Assembly: GCF_046054155.1 (NCBI RefSeq)
Contig: NZ_JBEQCT010000001.1
Span: 372,001 to 436,000, forward strand
Reading direction: 5' to 3'
DNA from: Celerinatantimonas yamalensis
GTDB taxonomy: Bacteria; Pseudomonadota; Gammaproteobacteria; Enterobacterales; Celerinatantimonadaceae
Length of the DNA: 64,000 bases
The notes beneath the pieces are model-generated. The model searched no databases. It worked only from the letters and a program-made list of their open reading frames with translations, and was not told where the DNA came from. A program made the translations under genes and the position numbers. Positions 1-9,228 of the stretch are shown one piece after another; position 1 is the stretch's first letter; the number at the start of each line of letters is the position of its first letter.

Positions 1-162
1 ATTAGCAAGCTTCAAAAACAAGGTGCACAAGCCGTCATTTTAGGATGCACTGAAATTGCGTTGTTAGTTGGGCAACATGACACCGATGTCCCCGTGTATG
101 ATACCACCGAGATCCATGCTAATAGCGGCATCGAACTCGCCTTGTCAGAAATCACATTATAA
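1..162 (+). CDS. Aspartate/glutamate racemase family protein, C-terminal fragment (gene cut by window start)
   Basis: The last 53 residues of a gene whose start lies before the window. The fragment contains GCTEIALLV, the second catalytic cysteine motif of the Asp/Glu racemase superfamily (RacD/YgeA type), followed by the usual C-terminal VYDTTEIHA segment. These enzymes interconvert L- and D-amino acids by a two-cysteine, cofactor-free mechanism. Which amino acid is used cannot be told from this piece. It ends in TAA, with no terminator hairpin visible. Confidence 0.8.
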   Translation: MSKLQKQGAQAVILGCTEIALLVGQHDTDVPVYDTTEIHANSGIELALSEITL

Positions 163-295
163 GGTTTAGCACCTGGTTGATATGTAATTGCTCTGCTTGG
201 GCCGCAACGATTAAATCATGCGGTTTGTCCAAAGGTTGATATTGCTAGTGGATGCTCATTAACGTGAAAACGTCCTAAAAAATTAGGAGCCAACT

Positions 296-517
296 ATGAG
301 TTGGCAGTTGAAGAAGGTAGGCAATATTGTATTGATAATCGCGTTACGTCGTTATTATGAACCTCGACTTTATCGGGTTAATTTTTACCAGTCGTTTGAC
401 TTTATCAAAACACAACGATTTGATCAGCGCTTGTCGAATAGACAGTTATTTGAGCTGGCCAATATGCAAAAGTGCCTTTGCGTGTCAACCTGTCAGAATG
501 AAAGCCACTCCAGCTAG
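296..517 (+). CDS. Hypothetical small protein, 73 aa
   Basis: A short reading frame with a good ribosome-binding site (TTAGGAGCC, seven bases before ATG). The product is basic and aromatic-rich, with no signal peptide or clear membrane segment and no family I recognise. Its 3' end overlaps the convergent gene at 485-1090 by 33 bases, which is unusual. The ribosome-binding site is the only real support, so the gene may not be expressed. Confidence 0.35.
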   Translation: MSWQLKKVGNIVLIIALRRYYEPRLYRVNFYQSFDFIKTQRFDQRLSNRQLFELANMQKCLCVSTCQNESHSS

Positions 518-1090
518 GTAAAATATACTAGGGTAGAGCCAGTTACGTGGGCGTCTACGTAAATGTTCAAGTACTACGGACAAAATGGCACCCATAATCA
601 TGTACAAAGGAACGACCTGAACCGAGGTAAAGTGTTTCATGTCATCTGGTAGATAATAGAAATAGAAAGTTTTATAAAACAGTAGGAAGAAAACATTCGC
701 CAGAATCTCTAATATAGGGCCATCTATTCCCGAAGCCAGACCAATGAGCCAATGGGGGCGTAATTCCACTTTTTTAGCCACGAGTACTTGATGCAAGAAA
801 TACTGATAGACGCCATATACGGGCCAGATGATGAAGTTTAGCGCTGAGGTGTAACCTCCATGAATTGGCCAAACATGATACTGCCAAAGTGGTTTACCTA
901 TGACTAAGAAATACAGTTTACCCAGACCAACTTCGCAAACTATGGCGACTAAAAAAGTAACGGCCATGGATAGCATCAGCTGATAAACATCGATACGGAC
1001 CCAGCTTCGTAGTAGCAATGAACTTAAAAAGTAAAAAATAACTATACCAACTAACGCGCCGGACATTCCTTGTTGTATCAGCGCCCCCAT
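485..1090 (-). CDS. Unknown multi-pass inner-membrane protein, 201 aa
   Basis: A hydrophobic protein with about six predicted membrane segments (roughly residues 5-25, 35-60, 80-100, 115-140, 150-170 and 180-200), split by short loops rich in Tyr, Trp and His. A positively charged LRRRPRN stretch lies just before the last helix. I do not recognise the family; the size and layout resemble small permease-like DUF proteins, but no catalytic or transport motif stands out. No operon partner is adjacent. Real gene likely, function unknown. Confidence 0.65.
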   Translation of the reverse strand: MGALIQQGMSGALVGIVIFYFLSSLLLRSWVRIDVYQLMLSMAVTFLVAIVCEVGLGKLYFLVIGKPLWQYHVWPIHGGYTSALNFIIWPVYGVYQYFLHQVLVAKKVELRPHWLIGLASGIDGPILEILANVFFLLFYKTFYFYYLPDDMKHFTSVQVVPLYMIMGAILSVVLEHLRRRPRNWLYPSIFYLAGVAFILTG

Positions 1091-1503
1091 TAGCGTGTCC
1101 TTGTCTCTGTTGACATAGAATCGTTTTTACTGCAGTTCTCAACATTCAATTCTTTATTTTTTAATCAGTTATATTCTTAGGTGAGATCACTGCATTTCTT
1201 GGGATATGTCATAAATTATTGTTAGAGGTCTGATAATGATGAGTCGTTTAAATGCTTTTTCTCCAATGTGAATTACTCTTTAGGCTGAAATCACGCAGTT
1301 ATACTATCGAGGTCTAACGGCTGTAATCTTGTTTTGAAATACAGCTTGCTGCGGTTGTACTAAATCGTGCTGGTGAAAAAAACAAAGCCTTTAATATCAC
1401 TGAATAAGACGTTCGTCCTCGAGAGAGTGCAATTGTTCTATTACACGGCGTTCGTTGTACTACCCCATAGGATCGCTATCGATATGCAATAAGGAAACGT
1501 AAA

Positions 1504-1728
1504 ATGAGTATTGCTAATGACCACTCAGATTTAAAATCGTCCAAGATCGTTGTAATTGCAACCAGTTATAATCAGAGATCTTTACTCGACAGCTATGCTT
1601 GTCTGCGTTAAAAATGGACTCTGGATGTTTATTTATGGCTCACAAGCTGTGCTGTAGTGTCTATTTTAGCCCTATTTTCCCTACGCTTGTCATACCGTGA
1701 AAAGGCCTCAATGAGAGTATCTAAATGA
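1504..1728 (+). pseudogene. Small membrane-protein ORF broken by an in-frame TAA, upstream of SulP
   Basis: ATG at 1504 has a good Shine-Dalgarno (AAGGA, eight bases upstream) and reads 35 codons to TAA at 1609-1611. The same frame then continues for 38 sense codons encoding a typical transmembrane helix (WLTSCAVVSILALFSLRL), and ends at TGA 1726-1728. That TGA overlaps the SulP start as ATGA. The stop-start overlap suggests the original gene was about 74 codons, translationally coupled to the transporter, and has since lost its middle to a nonsense mutation. Readthrough or a sequencing error are alternatives. Family not recognised. Confidence 0.45.
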
Positions 1729-3416
1729 TCATAAGAAATAAGCGGTACCGTTTTTTTCAAGGCGTATTACCACTAAATCGATCTCAGTTTTCTCAAGATG
1801 TCATGGCGGGTTTGACCTTAGCTGCACTTGCTATCCCCGAGGTTATGGGGTACACCCAAATCGCAGGCGTGCCAGTTGTCACTGGGCTCTACACCATGTT
1901 ATTACCGATGTTTTTGTTTGCGATGTTTGGCTCTTCTCGTCGACTAGTGGTTGGGGCCGATTCTGCAACTGCCGCGATGTTGGCAACGGCATTGGCGGGC
2001 ATGGCTGTGACGGGGTCGCAAGCTTATCTGGCATTCGCTGAGGTGTTGGCTCTTATGGTGGGCGTAATGCTGCTGTTGGCTCGCATGTTAAATTTAGGGA
2101 TGCTCGCTAACTTTTTGTCTCGCACCGTATTGATTGGGTTTTTAACCGGAGTTGGAGTGCAAGTCTCCTTAGGGCAAATAGCCGGCATGTTGGGGATGCA
2201 CGTTGATGGCATCAGCAGCTTATATAATATAGTGTTTCACTGGCAGAAATTGGAAACGGTTAATGTTTACGCGACGGTTATTTCTCTAGCCACGCTGATT
2301 ATTATCGTCGGGATGCGTTTAGGGTCCAAACGTATCCCTGGCGCCTTAATCAGCGTCATGACAGCAATCCTTGCGAGTTGGCTCTTCGACTTGCAAGGTT
2401 ATGGGATCAAGTTACTCGGCGCGGTTCCTAGTGGCTTACCCAGTCTGCAGTGGCCCGCTGCGTCGCTGAGCTGGCAGCAATTCCAGAATTTAATTCCTTC
2501 TGCTTTTGCGATGTTTATCGTGATTATTGCCCAAAGTGCCGCTACTTCTCGAGCGTATGCTACCCGCCATCATGAAAGCTTAAATGACAACGGTGACCTG
2601 ATTGGCTTGGGAATGGCAAATTTGGGTGCCGCTGTATCAGGGGCCTTCGTGGTCAATGGCAGTCCGACCAAAACTCAAATGGTGGATGGAGCGGGTGGTC
2701 GTAGTCAGCTAGCGCATTTAATCACGGTGGCTATTGTGATAATCGTATTGTTATTCTTCACTGCGCCTTTGGGTTATCTCCCTAAATCGGCCTTATCGAC
2801 CGTGGTTTTTCTGATCGGCATTGAACTGATTGATATCAAAGGGATGCGTAACATATTATATGAGCGCCCTTGGGAATTTTGGGTCGCTTTAATCACCGCA
2901 TTAGTCGTGGTTTTTTGGGGCGTGGAGCAGGGGATTTTACTTGCCATTGTACTCTCATTATTGGTTCACACTCGTCATGGCTATCAACCACAAAATAGCG
3001 TGATCGTCTCTATTGGCAATGGACGTTGGCGTGCAGTTTCGCTAAATAATCACGCTCAGCTGATACCCGGCTTACAGGTGTATCGTTTTACACATAGTAT
3101 GTATTACGCCAATGCGGCCTATATGCGCCGTCAAGTTATGTACTTACTGCATAGTGCTCGCCCCCCATTACATTGGTTTTGTGTCGATGCAGGGGCTGTA
3201 GACGATGTGGATTTTACCTCAGCGAAAACGCTAACAACTTTATCTAAAGAACTACAAAAATTAGAAATTCGTCTGGTGTTTGCCGAAGTATCTGAGAACG
3301 TCCGTGTTGAATTAGACCGTTCTGGCATCACTGAGTTGATTGGAATTGATGCTTATTATGACTCGGTGGCTGATGTCGTGGATGCTTTTCAACATCGTCA
3401 TAAAATTCCAAATTAG
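1725..3416 (+). CDS. SulP/SLC26 family anion permease with C-terminal STAS domain
   Basis: A 563-residue inner-membrane transporter. The SulP signature lies at about residues 29-53 (GLTLAALAIPEVMGYTQIAG and following), then the conserved GADSATAAM segment and an NGSPTKTQMVDGAGG motif near residue 310. About 12-14 membrane segments run to residue 415. A cytoplasmic STAS domain follows at about 440-550 (FCVDAGAVDDVDFTSAKTL). SulP proteins carry sulfate, bicarbonate, dicarboxylates or other anions, and substrate cannot be read from sequence. The ATG overlaps the stop of a broken small ORF. No carbonic anhydrase or sulfate-assimilation gene is adjacent. Confidence 0.88.
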   Translation: MIIRNKRYRFFQGVLPLNRSQFSQDVMAGLTLAALAIPEVMGYTQIAGVPVVTGLYTMLLPMFLFAMFGSSRRLVVGADSATAAMLATALAGMAVTGSQAYLAFAEVLALMVGVMLLLARMLNLGMLANFLSRTVLIGFLTGVGVQVSLGQIAGMLGMHVDGISSLYNIVFHWQKLETVNVYATVISLATLIIIVGMRLGSKRIPGALISVMTAILASWLFDLQGYGIKLLGAVPSGLPSLQWPAASLSWQQFQNLIPSAFAMFIVIIAQSAATSRAYATRHHESLNDNGDLIGLGMANLGAAVSGAFVVNGSPTKTQMVDGAGGRSQLAHLITVAIVIIVLLFFTAPLGYLPKSALSTVVFLIGIELIDIKGMRNILYERPWEFWVALITALVVVFWGVEQGILLAIVLSLLVHTRHGYQPQNSVIVSIGNGRWRAVSLNNHAQLIPGLQVYRFTHSMYYANAAYMRRQVMYLLHSARPPLHWFCVDAGAVDDVDFTSAKTLTTLSKELQKLEIRLVFAEVSENVRVELDRSGITELIGIDAYYDSVADVVDAFQHRHKIPN

Positions 3417-3701
3417 CAAGGCAAGAGGATCGTCTGTTAAATTCCGGTTTAGGGCTCTGACGCCTAGGCGAGGAGGATATATGTGTTAGCCCGATTAGCC
3501 AATCGGTAACAAGTGAGCTTTGACTCTCGTCTGTAAACGCTATATCTATCGAAAAATCCATAGTATTCGTACTTTATAGAGCTCAAGATCGGCACTGATT
3601 GAAAAGAGATCGGGTCGAGTAGCCGTCACTTGGTTTGCAACTGCTACTGTGTCCCGAATTAAGCGGTACATGCCTGTATATTGACTCATTCTGAGTGTTG
3701 A

Positions 3702-5219
3702 TTAGTCAGTCTGTTTTAATTTTTTTTCCAGTTTGTCACATAATTCTTCCAGCACGGCAATGCGGGCATGGTGTTTGTTATTGGCTGCAATCAAGCTCCA
3801 AGGAGCATAGTCTGTGCTGGTATGCACAACCATGTCATTGACTGCTGTTTCATAATCTTGCCAATGATTGCGGTTGCGCCAGTCATCGTCGGTGAGCTTA
3901 TACTGCTTGTAGGGAATGTTTTCGCGGGCTTTAAAGCGTTGTAATTGTTCTTGCTGATCGATATGAAGCCAGAATTTAAGCAATAGGCTACCGTGATGGA
4001 TGATTTGTTCCTCAAAGTTGTTGATTTCGGTGTAAGCGCGTCGCCATTCATTGTCTTTTGCGAAGCCTTCTACTCGCTCGACTAATACCCGGCCGTACCA
4101 GCTGCGGTCATAGATTGTGTGTTTACCTGAGGCCGGTATATGTCGCCAGAATCGCCATAAATAATGGTGAGCAATTTCTTCATCCGTAGGTGCTGCTATC
4201 GATATAACTCTGGCAATGCGAGCATCTACCGCCTGCATAATGCGCCGAATGGCACCACCTTTACCCGCTGCATCCCAACCTTCAAATACCAGAATAAAGC
4301 TGATGTTTTTATGGTACGCCTGCCAGCTCAAGCGGGTTAGCTTCTCCTGCAATTTGGCGAGGTGTTTATGGTAATGTTCTGGTTCGCCGGCTTGTGATTG
4401 GTTGAGCAAACTTAATATGGTAGGTTCGGTCGGTGTATCGGGCTTTTGTTCCGCTTGGCTAACGTTTGTGGGTGAAGAGATCGCTTCGGTGGCCTGAGAG
4501 GCAAGGGGAATATTCGCTAGATGGGTGTCTACAGTAGTAATTATTTGCTTAATCACGGTCAAATTTCGGTAGTTGTCATCCTCGGCATCGATCACATACC
4601 AAGGTGCAATCGCCTGATCCGTTAGCCGTACGGCTCTTTCAGCTGAACGAATATAGCGTGAGTAGTGAGTGAGGATCTGAAAGTCTGCATGGGAGCTTTT
4701 CCAACCTTTTTTATGGGCCGCTTTAAGTTCTTTTAAGCGCGACTTTTGAGTGGCTTTAGATGAATGTAGCCAGAATTTAAGAATTAACGCACCATCTCGC
4801 GCCAGTGTCGTCTCCAATGCTTGTATACGCTGCATATGCGTATCAAACGCAGCCTTTTTTTGCTGTTTGGTGGATCGCTTGATGAGTTCACCGCTATACC
4901 AAGAACCATAAAATAAGCCAATACGTCCCCGAGCAGGAAAGTTATGCCAATAACGCCAAAAACGCGGTCGACGGGCTTCGCCATCAGTTTTAGAACCAAA
5001 ACCGTTTACTTCTAGTCCTCGAGTGTCAAACCACTGATTGAGAAGATTGACAACCTCGCCTTTGTCTTTGCTATTCACACCTTCTAGCAGAATAAACACG
5101 GGCACATTGGCTTGTTGTAAAGCGAGTTGGGTGAGCAATAGCTGCTCGCGAAGTTCTGGTTCCAGTTTTTTGCAATCTTGCTTACTGATTGAACGTCCTA
5201 ACTCGGCTGCTTCAAACAT
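3702..5219 (-). CDS. pap: Polyphosphate:AMP phosphotransferase (two-domain PPK2)
   Basis: Cytoplasmic enzyme transferring phosphate from polyphosphate to AMP to give ADP, 505 residues with tandem PPK2 domains. The C-terminal domain keeps Walker A (FEGWDAAGKGG, residues 312-322) and the Walker B-like YDRSWYGRVL (370-379). In the N-terminal domain the equivalents are EGVNSKDKG (46-54) and FYGSWYSGEL, which lacks the Asp-Arg pair and looks non-catalytic, as is usual for class II PPK2. I start at the ATG for MFEAAELG, because AAGGA lies nine bases upstream and the family begins MFE. A longer frame starts 15 codons earlier without a ribosome site. Confidence 0.92.
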   Translation of the reverse strand: MFEAAELGRSISKQDCKKLEPELREQLLLTQLALQQANVPVFILLEGVNSKDKGEVVNLLNQWFDTRGLEVNGFGSKTDGEARRPRFWRYWHNFPARGRIGLFYGSWYSGELIKRSTKQQKKAAFDTHMQRIQALETTLARDGALILKFWLHSSKATQKSRLKELKAAHKKGWKSSHADFQILTHYSRYIRSAERAVRLTDQAIAPWYVIDAEDDNYRNLTVIKQIITTVDTHLANIPLASQATEAISSPTNVSQAEQKPDTPTEPTILSLLNQSQAGEPEHYHKHLAKLQEKLTRLSWQAYHKNISFILVFEGWDAAGKGGAIRRIMQAVDARIARVISIAAPTDEEIAHHYLWRFWRHIPASGKHTIYDRSWYGRVLVERVEGFAKDNEWRRAYTEINNFEEQIIHHGSLLLKFWLHIDQQEQLQRFKARENIPYKQYKLTDDDWRNRNHWQDYETAVNDMVVHTSTDYAPWSLIAANNKHHARIAVLEELCDKLEKKLKQTD

Positions 5220-5699
5220 CGGTGATTGTCCTTCGGATTGAAAGTGATGGATTAAATGTAGCATGGGTGATGTGCGTATAATGAGTGCATTGTCTTAGCT
5301 CGCTCAATTAGCCAGTATATTGCCAATGCGCTGTCATGGGGCTTTTCATTTGCAAAGGGCAAATTCTCAGGCGTGTCGGTTGTTCAATCCGTTGGGGTTG
5401 ACTTAACCCAATTGATGTCGTTTGGCATGTGATGTCGATGAATAGGCGTGCAAGAAACGATGTCATTGTGCTGTAACTAGGAGCAGCGAATGCCCATTTG
5501 TTGTTTATTTAGCCACTGGTTTACTAGGGAAAACGCATTAGAGCGTTCAGGGGACTATTTTATACCCTCATGATTTTTTGTTTTTACCACTCTTTGATGC
5601 AATGCTAGATTGCAATATTAACCTCTTCCGTGAATCAATGGATGACTAAGAAAATCGAACCTGGGGTTTAAATTTAACTTGAATTTATGAGGAGCCACT
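5220..5699. other. Intergenic region, 480 bp
   Basis: Divergent spacer between the PPK2 gene and the flavoprotein gene, so it should hold both promoters. I see AT-rich stretches but no convincing ORF, RNA gene or clear operator. Confidence 0.5.
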
Positions 5700-6266
5700 G
5701 TGGCTGATATTTCTCTTATCTATTATTCAAAATCCGACATTACTAAAACGCTCATGTCGGCGACGCAAACTGCGATAGAAGAAGCTGGGCTTGAAACCTT
5801 TTCACATGGCATTAAAGGCACTGAAATTGTCGATGGTCGCTTCGTGAATGAGTTGGTTTTAGAAGAGCTTTTAACCAGTCGTGCGGTTATCTTTGGTTCA
5901 CCTACTTATATGGGAAATGTATCTGCCCAATTTAAGACATTTGCTGATGCAACCAGTGTGTTTTGGACCGACCAAGTCTTATCGGGAAAGCTTGCGGCAG
6001 GTATAACATCGGGGACAGGGTTAAATGGCGATCAGACGAATACATTGCAGTATTTCTCAACGTTATCAAGTCAACACGGCATGCTTTGGGTCGGTTTGAA
6101 TGCCTCTTATGGGGAACACAGTGAGCTCAATCGACTCGGTTGCCAGCTGGGTGTCGTCGCGCAATCAACCGACGGCAGGGTTCATCCTCAGGATCTATTG
6201 TCAGCGCAGTTCTTAGGTAAGCGAATGGCTAAACTAACTAAAGCTCTGTGTGCAGACAAACCCTGA
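5700..6266 (+). CDS. WrbA-like flavodoxin-fold NAD(P)H:quinone oxidoreductase
   Basis: A 188-residue cytoplasmic flavoprotein with GTG start and GAGGAG ribosome site. The FMN phosphate-binding loop is YYSKSDITKTL (about 8-18), somewhat divergent from the usual YSxxGxT. The WrbA-type segment GSPTYMGNVSAQFKTF (about 66-81) follows, then a conserved GxxxGLNGDQTNTL loop. Members reduce quinones by two electrons, guarding against redox cycling. It stands alone in its operon. The substrate could be another electron acceptor. Confidence 0.8.
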   Translation: MADISLIYYSKSDITKTLMSATQTAIEEAGLETFSHGIKGTEIVDGRFVNELVLEELLTSRAVIFGSPTYMGNVSAQFKTFADATSVFWTDQVLSGKLAAGITSGTGLNGDQTNTLQYFSTLSSQHGMLWVGLNASYGEHSELNRLGCQLGVVAQSTDGRVHPQDLLSAQFLGKRMAKLTKALCADKP

Positions 6267-6320
6267 AGCCAAAAACGAACTTTTGAGCTGCTTGATGCGC
6301 AATAACAAGGATTAAGACGC

Positions 6321-6431
6321 ATGACTTTGGCAACGGTAGATAAACAGACGTTGTATTTCAACTTTGGTTATAAAAAGTTAGCGGACCCAGACTATTTTAT
6401 GAGAAAATTTAATCCTCGGGTTTATTTATAA
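6321..6431 (+). pseudogene. Remnant of a GNAT acetyltransferase C-terminus
   Basis: A 36-codon open stretch whose product aligns by eye with the C-terminal end of GNAT proteins of the LATRDAHGLYxxFGFxxLxxPxxFM type. Here it reads LATVDKQTLYFNFGYKKL, then ADPDYFM and a final NPRVYL. The acetyl-CoA-binding N-terminal two-thirds is absent, and an in-frame TAA lies just upstream. There is no good ribosome site. I read it as the surviving tail of a deleted acetyltransferase gene; the next gene is an intact GNAT of a different subtype. Confidence 0.55.
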
Positions 6432-6496
6432 ACAAACCTAGGTTGTTAATCGATCGCTGATTATTAGTTGATTTAAACGTCTAGAAAAGGGAAATA

Positions 6497-6982
6497 ATGT
6501 TATTACTCGAATTAGTTAATCCGCTAGATGTTGCCGAACTGCGCGATCTCGCTGTTAACGCATTTATGGAAGATAGACGTTATCGGCCCGATGATGTAAA
6601 AGATGGCAATCCACCTAGGTTGGATGACATACAAAAACATCAAGAATGGTTGCTTTTGTATACGTATCTTAAATGCACAATGAATGGACGCCTTGTTGGT
6701 AGCTGCATTTTAAAGCTCACTGATCAGCAAGGTGAAATTATAGGTATTCATGTGCAACAACACCAGATGAATACTGGCGTTGGTTCTTGGATGATCAATG
6801 AATTAGCACAGCTATTTCCTCAGGTTTCAACTTGGACGCTGGAGACGCCAGATTATGCTACTCGCAACCATCATTTTTATGAAAAAAATGGGTTTACCTG
6901 TATTCAAGTCATCCCCAAGGTACTATCTCTTGGATTTGGATTTTATAAGTACTCAAAAAGCGTCGAAGTAACGTTAAAGTAA
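6497..6982 (+). CDS. GNAT family N-acetyltransferase
   Basis: A 161-residue cytoplasmic acyltransferase of the Gcn5-related fold. The acetyl-CoA pyrophosphate-binding loop reads HQMNTGVGSWMI (about 93-104), a slightly divergent Q/RxxGxG/A. The C-terminal HHFYEKNGF (about 127-135) is the typical GNAT motif B. Ribosome site GAAAAGGGAAATA precedes ATG. Substrate is unknown. It follows a GNAT remnant and precedes an MccF-like peptidase gene, in a cluster with two further GNAT genes downstream. Confidence 0.85.
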   Translation: MLLLELVNPLDVAELRDLAVNAFMEDRRYRPDDVKDGNPPRLDDIQKHQEWLLLYTYLKCTMNGRLVGSCILKLTDQQGEIIGIHVQQHQMNTGVGSWMINELAQLFPQVSTWTLETPDYATRNHHFYEKNGFTCIQVIPKVLSLGFGFYKYSKSVEVTLK

Positions 6983-7307
6983 CGAGGGGAACGCTAAAAT
7001 AGTAAGACATCAATGATAGCCAACCTTCACCTATTGATAAAAACTCGAACATCTCATTTTTCTAAACATATCATAAAGTAGATGGCCATCACTCATTAAC
7101 TGTTTGGTGCATCAAAGGGGTTATGTTTGTAACTATTTAGCTGTTGTATGGCTATGCTTAGCCGTGCACGTATGCCATCAGTGGTATTTGTATTGAAGTG
7201 ATTGTTTGGCCGCTTTTCGCATTGTGATAACTCCATATAAAATATATAGTTATTAATGACTCAGGTTGTATGCGTTATTATTCCAGTTATGTATAAGGAG
7301 ATGCGAG
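6983..7307. other. Intergenic region, about 325 bp
   Basis: AT-rich spacer with no supportable ORF, hairpin terminator or RNA gene. The promoter of the downstream peptidase gene presumably lies near its 3' end. Confidence 0.45.
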
Positions 7308-8327
7308 TTGACGATCGTTGCAAAAGCTTTGAAAGCAGGGGATACCATTGGATTTTTCTCACCGTCTTCACCGGCTACATACTTTGCGGCAAAGCGTTTT
7401 GAGCGCGCCAAATCTTATTTGCGCGCACAGGGGTTTCAATTAGAAGCCGGCGAGTTAACAGGTAAAACAGATTATTATCGCTCAGGGAACATTGAAGCGC
7501 GCGCCCAAGAATTAAATGCGCTGATTCGTAACCCTAAAGTTCGCTGTATTATGTCAACAATTGGTGGAAGCAATAGTAATTCATTACTTCCGTATATTGA
7601 TTATGATGCGTTAGTGAAAGATCCTAAGATCATTGTCGGTTATTCGGATGTAACTGCGTTATTGTTAGGTATTTACGCTAAAACAGGGCTGATTACTTTT
7701 TATGGGCCAGCATTGGTCGCATCTTTGGGCGAGCTTCCCCCTCTTGTCGATGAAACATTTGCCTCGTTCTCACAGCTACTGTGTCACCCTAGCAACTTAC
7801 CCTATCGCTATCGTATGCCTGAAAAGTGGACCGATATTCGGTTTGCTTGGGAAACGCAAACAACAGCAAAACCCGTTCAAGATAATGAATGGCAATTTTT
7901 GGGTAGTGGCGTCGTTCGGGGTCGTTTGATAGGAGGTAATTTAAACACCATGGCAGGAATATGGGGTAGCCCTTATATGCCGGATATTGTGGATGGGGAC
8001 ATTCTATTTATCGAAGACTCATTAAAAACGATAGGGACCGTTGAGCGCTCATTTAGTCACCTTAAATTATGCGGGGTATTTGACAAGATCGGCGCTATTA
8101 TTCTTGGTAAACATGAGATCTTTGATGATCAAGGCAGCAATCGACAACCCCTTGATGTCTTACTCGAAGTGTTAAATGGCCAAAAAGTCCCTATTCTAGT
8201 CGGTTTTGATTCATGCCATACGCATCCAATGTTAGTGACCCCGTTAGGAGGAAATGCTGAAATTAATTTTGATTTTCAGACGGTTCACTTAGTATCAGAT
8301 TGGCTTGAATCGAGCGGCGAGTCTTAA
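7308..8327 (+). CDS. S66-family LD-carboxypeptidase / MccF-like serine peptidase
   Basis: A 339-residue cytoplasmic serine carboxypeptidase of the LdcA/MccF family. The nucleophile is the Ser of GYSDVTAL, following TIGGSNSNSLLPYIDYD. The catalytic Glu lies in FIEDSLKTIG, and the His in SCHTHPMLVTPLGG. The GGSNSN form is closer to MccF than to peptidoglycan-recycling LdcA. MccF cleaves amide bonds in microcin C and related aminoacyl-nucleotides, giving immunity. I chose TTG at 7308 because AAGGAG sits seven bases upstream. Neighbouring acetyltransferases fit a detoxification role, but LD-carboxypeptidase activity cannot be excluded. Confidence 0.88.
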   Translation: MTIVAKALKAGDTIGFFSPSSPATYFAAKRFERAKSYLRAQGFQLEAGELTGKTDYYRSGNIEARAQELNALIRNPKVRCIMSTIGGSNSNSLLPYIDYDALVKDPKIIVGYSDVTALLLGIYAKTGLITFYGPALVASLGELPPLVDETFASFSQLLCHPSNLPYRYRMPEKWTDIRFAWETQTTAKPVQDNEWQFLGSGVVRGRLIGGNLNTMAGIWGSPYMPDIVDGDILFIEDSLKTIGTVERSFSHLKLCGVFDKIGAIILGKHEIFDDQGSNRQPLDVLLEVLNGQKVPILVGFDSCHTHPMLVTPLGGNAEINFDFQTVHLVSDWLESSGES

Positions 8328-8417
8328 TTTTTAATAATTCACATGGCCCCCTAATTTTGTACTTTGTAAGATTCGTTAATATGTGGTGGCCATAACAGCT
8401 GTATCAGGGAAGAATAA

Positions 8418-8924
8418 ATGGATATACGTGAAGTTGGTCGTTTGGATATTGAGGCGATAACCCGCATTTATAATCACTATATTGTGAATACGACGATCTC
8501 TTTTGAGGAATCTCCCGTCTCGGAGCCTGAAATGCATGCACGGGTTAAACATGTTCAAGAATTTGGGCTGCCTTGGCTGGTGGTTGTCATTGATGGTGAA
8601 ATTCAAGGCTATGCCTATGCAGGGCAATGGAAAGCGCGCAGTGCGTATAACTTGACAGTTGAGCCTTCAATTTACTTCGCGCCAGAGGCAAAAGGCAAGG
8701 GAATGGGCCGCTTGATCTATCATGCATTATTGGAACAATTAAAACGTCTAGGGATAAGAACCGTTATCGGTTCGATAGCCTTGCCTAATGACTCCAGCAT
8801 TGCGTTGCATGAACGCCTAGGATTTAAAAAGGTTGGGGAATTCACTAACATTGGGTTTAAGCATGACCGCCGGATTTCGGTAGGGTATTGGCAGCTTGAG
8901 TTAAGTGATTACCCGATGAGCTAG
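8418..8924 (+). CDS. Phosphinothricin-acetyltransferase-like GNAT (PAT/YncA type)
   Basis: A 168-residue acetyltransferase of the Pat/Bar/YncA branch. Diagnostic pieces are IYNHYIVNTTISFEE near the N-terminus, GYAYAGQWKARSAYNLTVEPSIY in the middle (quoted in part: YAGQWKARSAY), the acetyl-CoA loop AKGKGMGRLI, and LHERLGFKKVGEF plus a C-terminal WQLEL. Relatives acetylate the amino group of phosphinothricin, methionine sulfoximine or methionine sulfone, or protein N-termini. The drug-like substrate is family knowledge; the actual one here is unknown. It lies 90 bp after the MccF-like gene, possibly co-transcribed. Confidence 0.88.
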   Translation: MDIREVGRLDIEAITRIYNHYIVNTTISFEESPVSEPEMHARVKHVQEFGLPWLVVVIDGEIQGYAYAGQWKARSAYNLTVEPSIYFAPEAKGKGMGRLIYHALLEQLKRLGIRTVIGSIALPNDSSIALHERLGFKKVGEFTNIGFKHDRRISVGYWQLELSDYPMS

Positions 8925-9228
8925 TCGTTTCAAACCTTGGATTGGGAGTGTTTGGGGTTTTCGGGTTAGACCATCAATTTGTTACTCTGATGTCGCTCTG
9001 GTTTTTAAATTCAAACAGAAACGTTATCATTTTATTTTTGTGTCAATGCACCGCGAAATTTGCATAAAAAAATACCGAGCCAAGGCTGTTAATTATTTTT
9101 TGTTTTAATAGCGTTTGACAGTTTTTTGTGAAAACCACAATGGGATTAGATTGGTAAGGTTTAAGGTTGGCAGATTTGTAAAATTGAACAAAGACGACAT
9201 AACATAACATGAAATGAAGGAACATCTG
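8925..9228. other. Intergenic region, about 304 bp
   Basis: AT-rich spacer between two GNAT genes. No recognisable small gene, terminator or repeat. It probably contains the promoter for the downstream gene. Confidence 0.4.
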
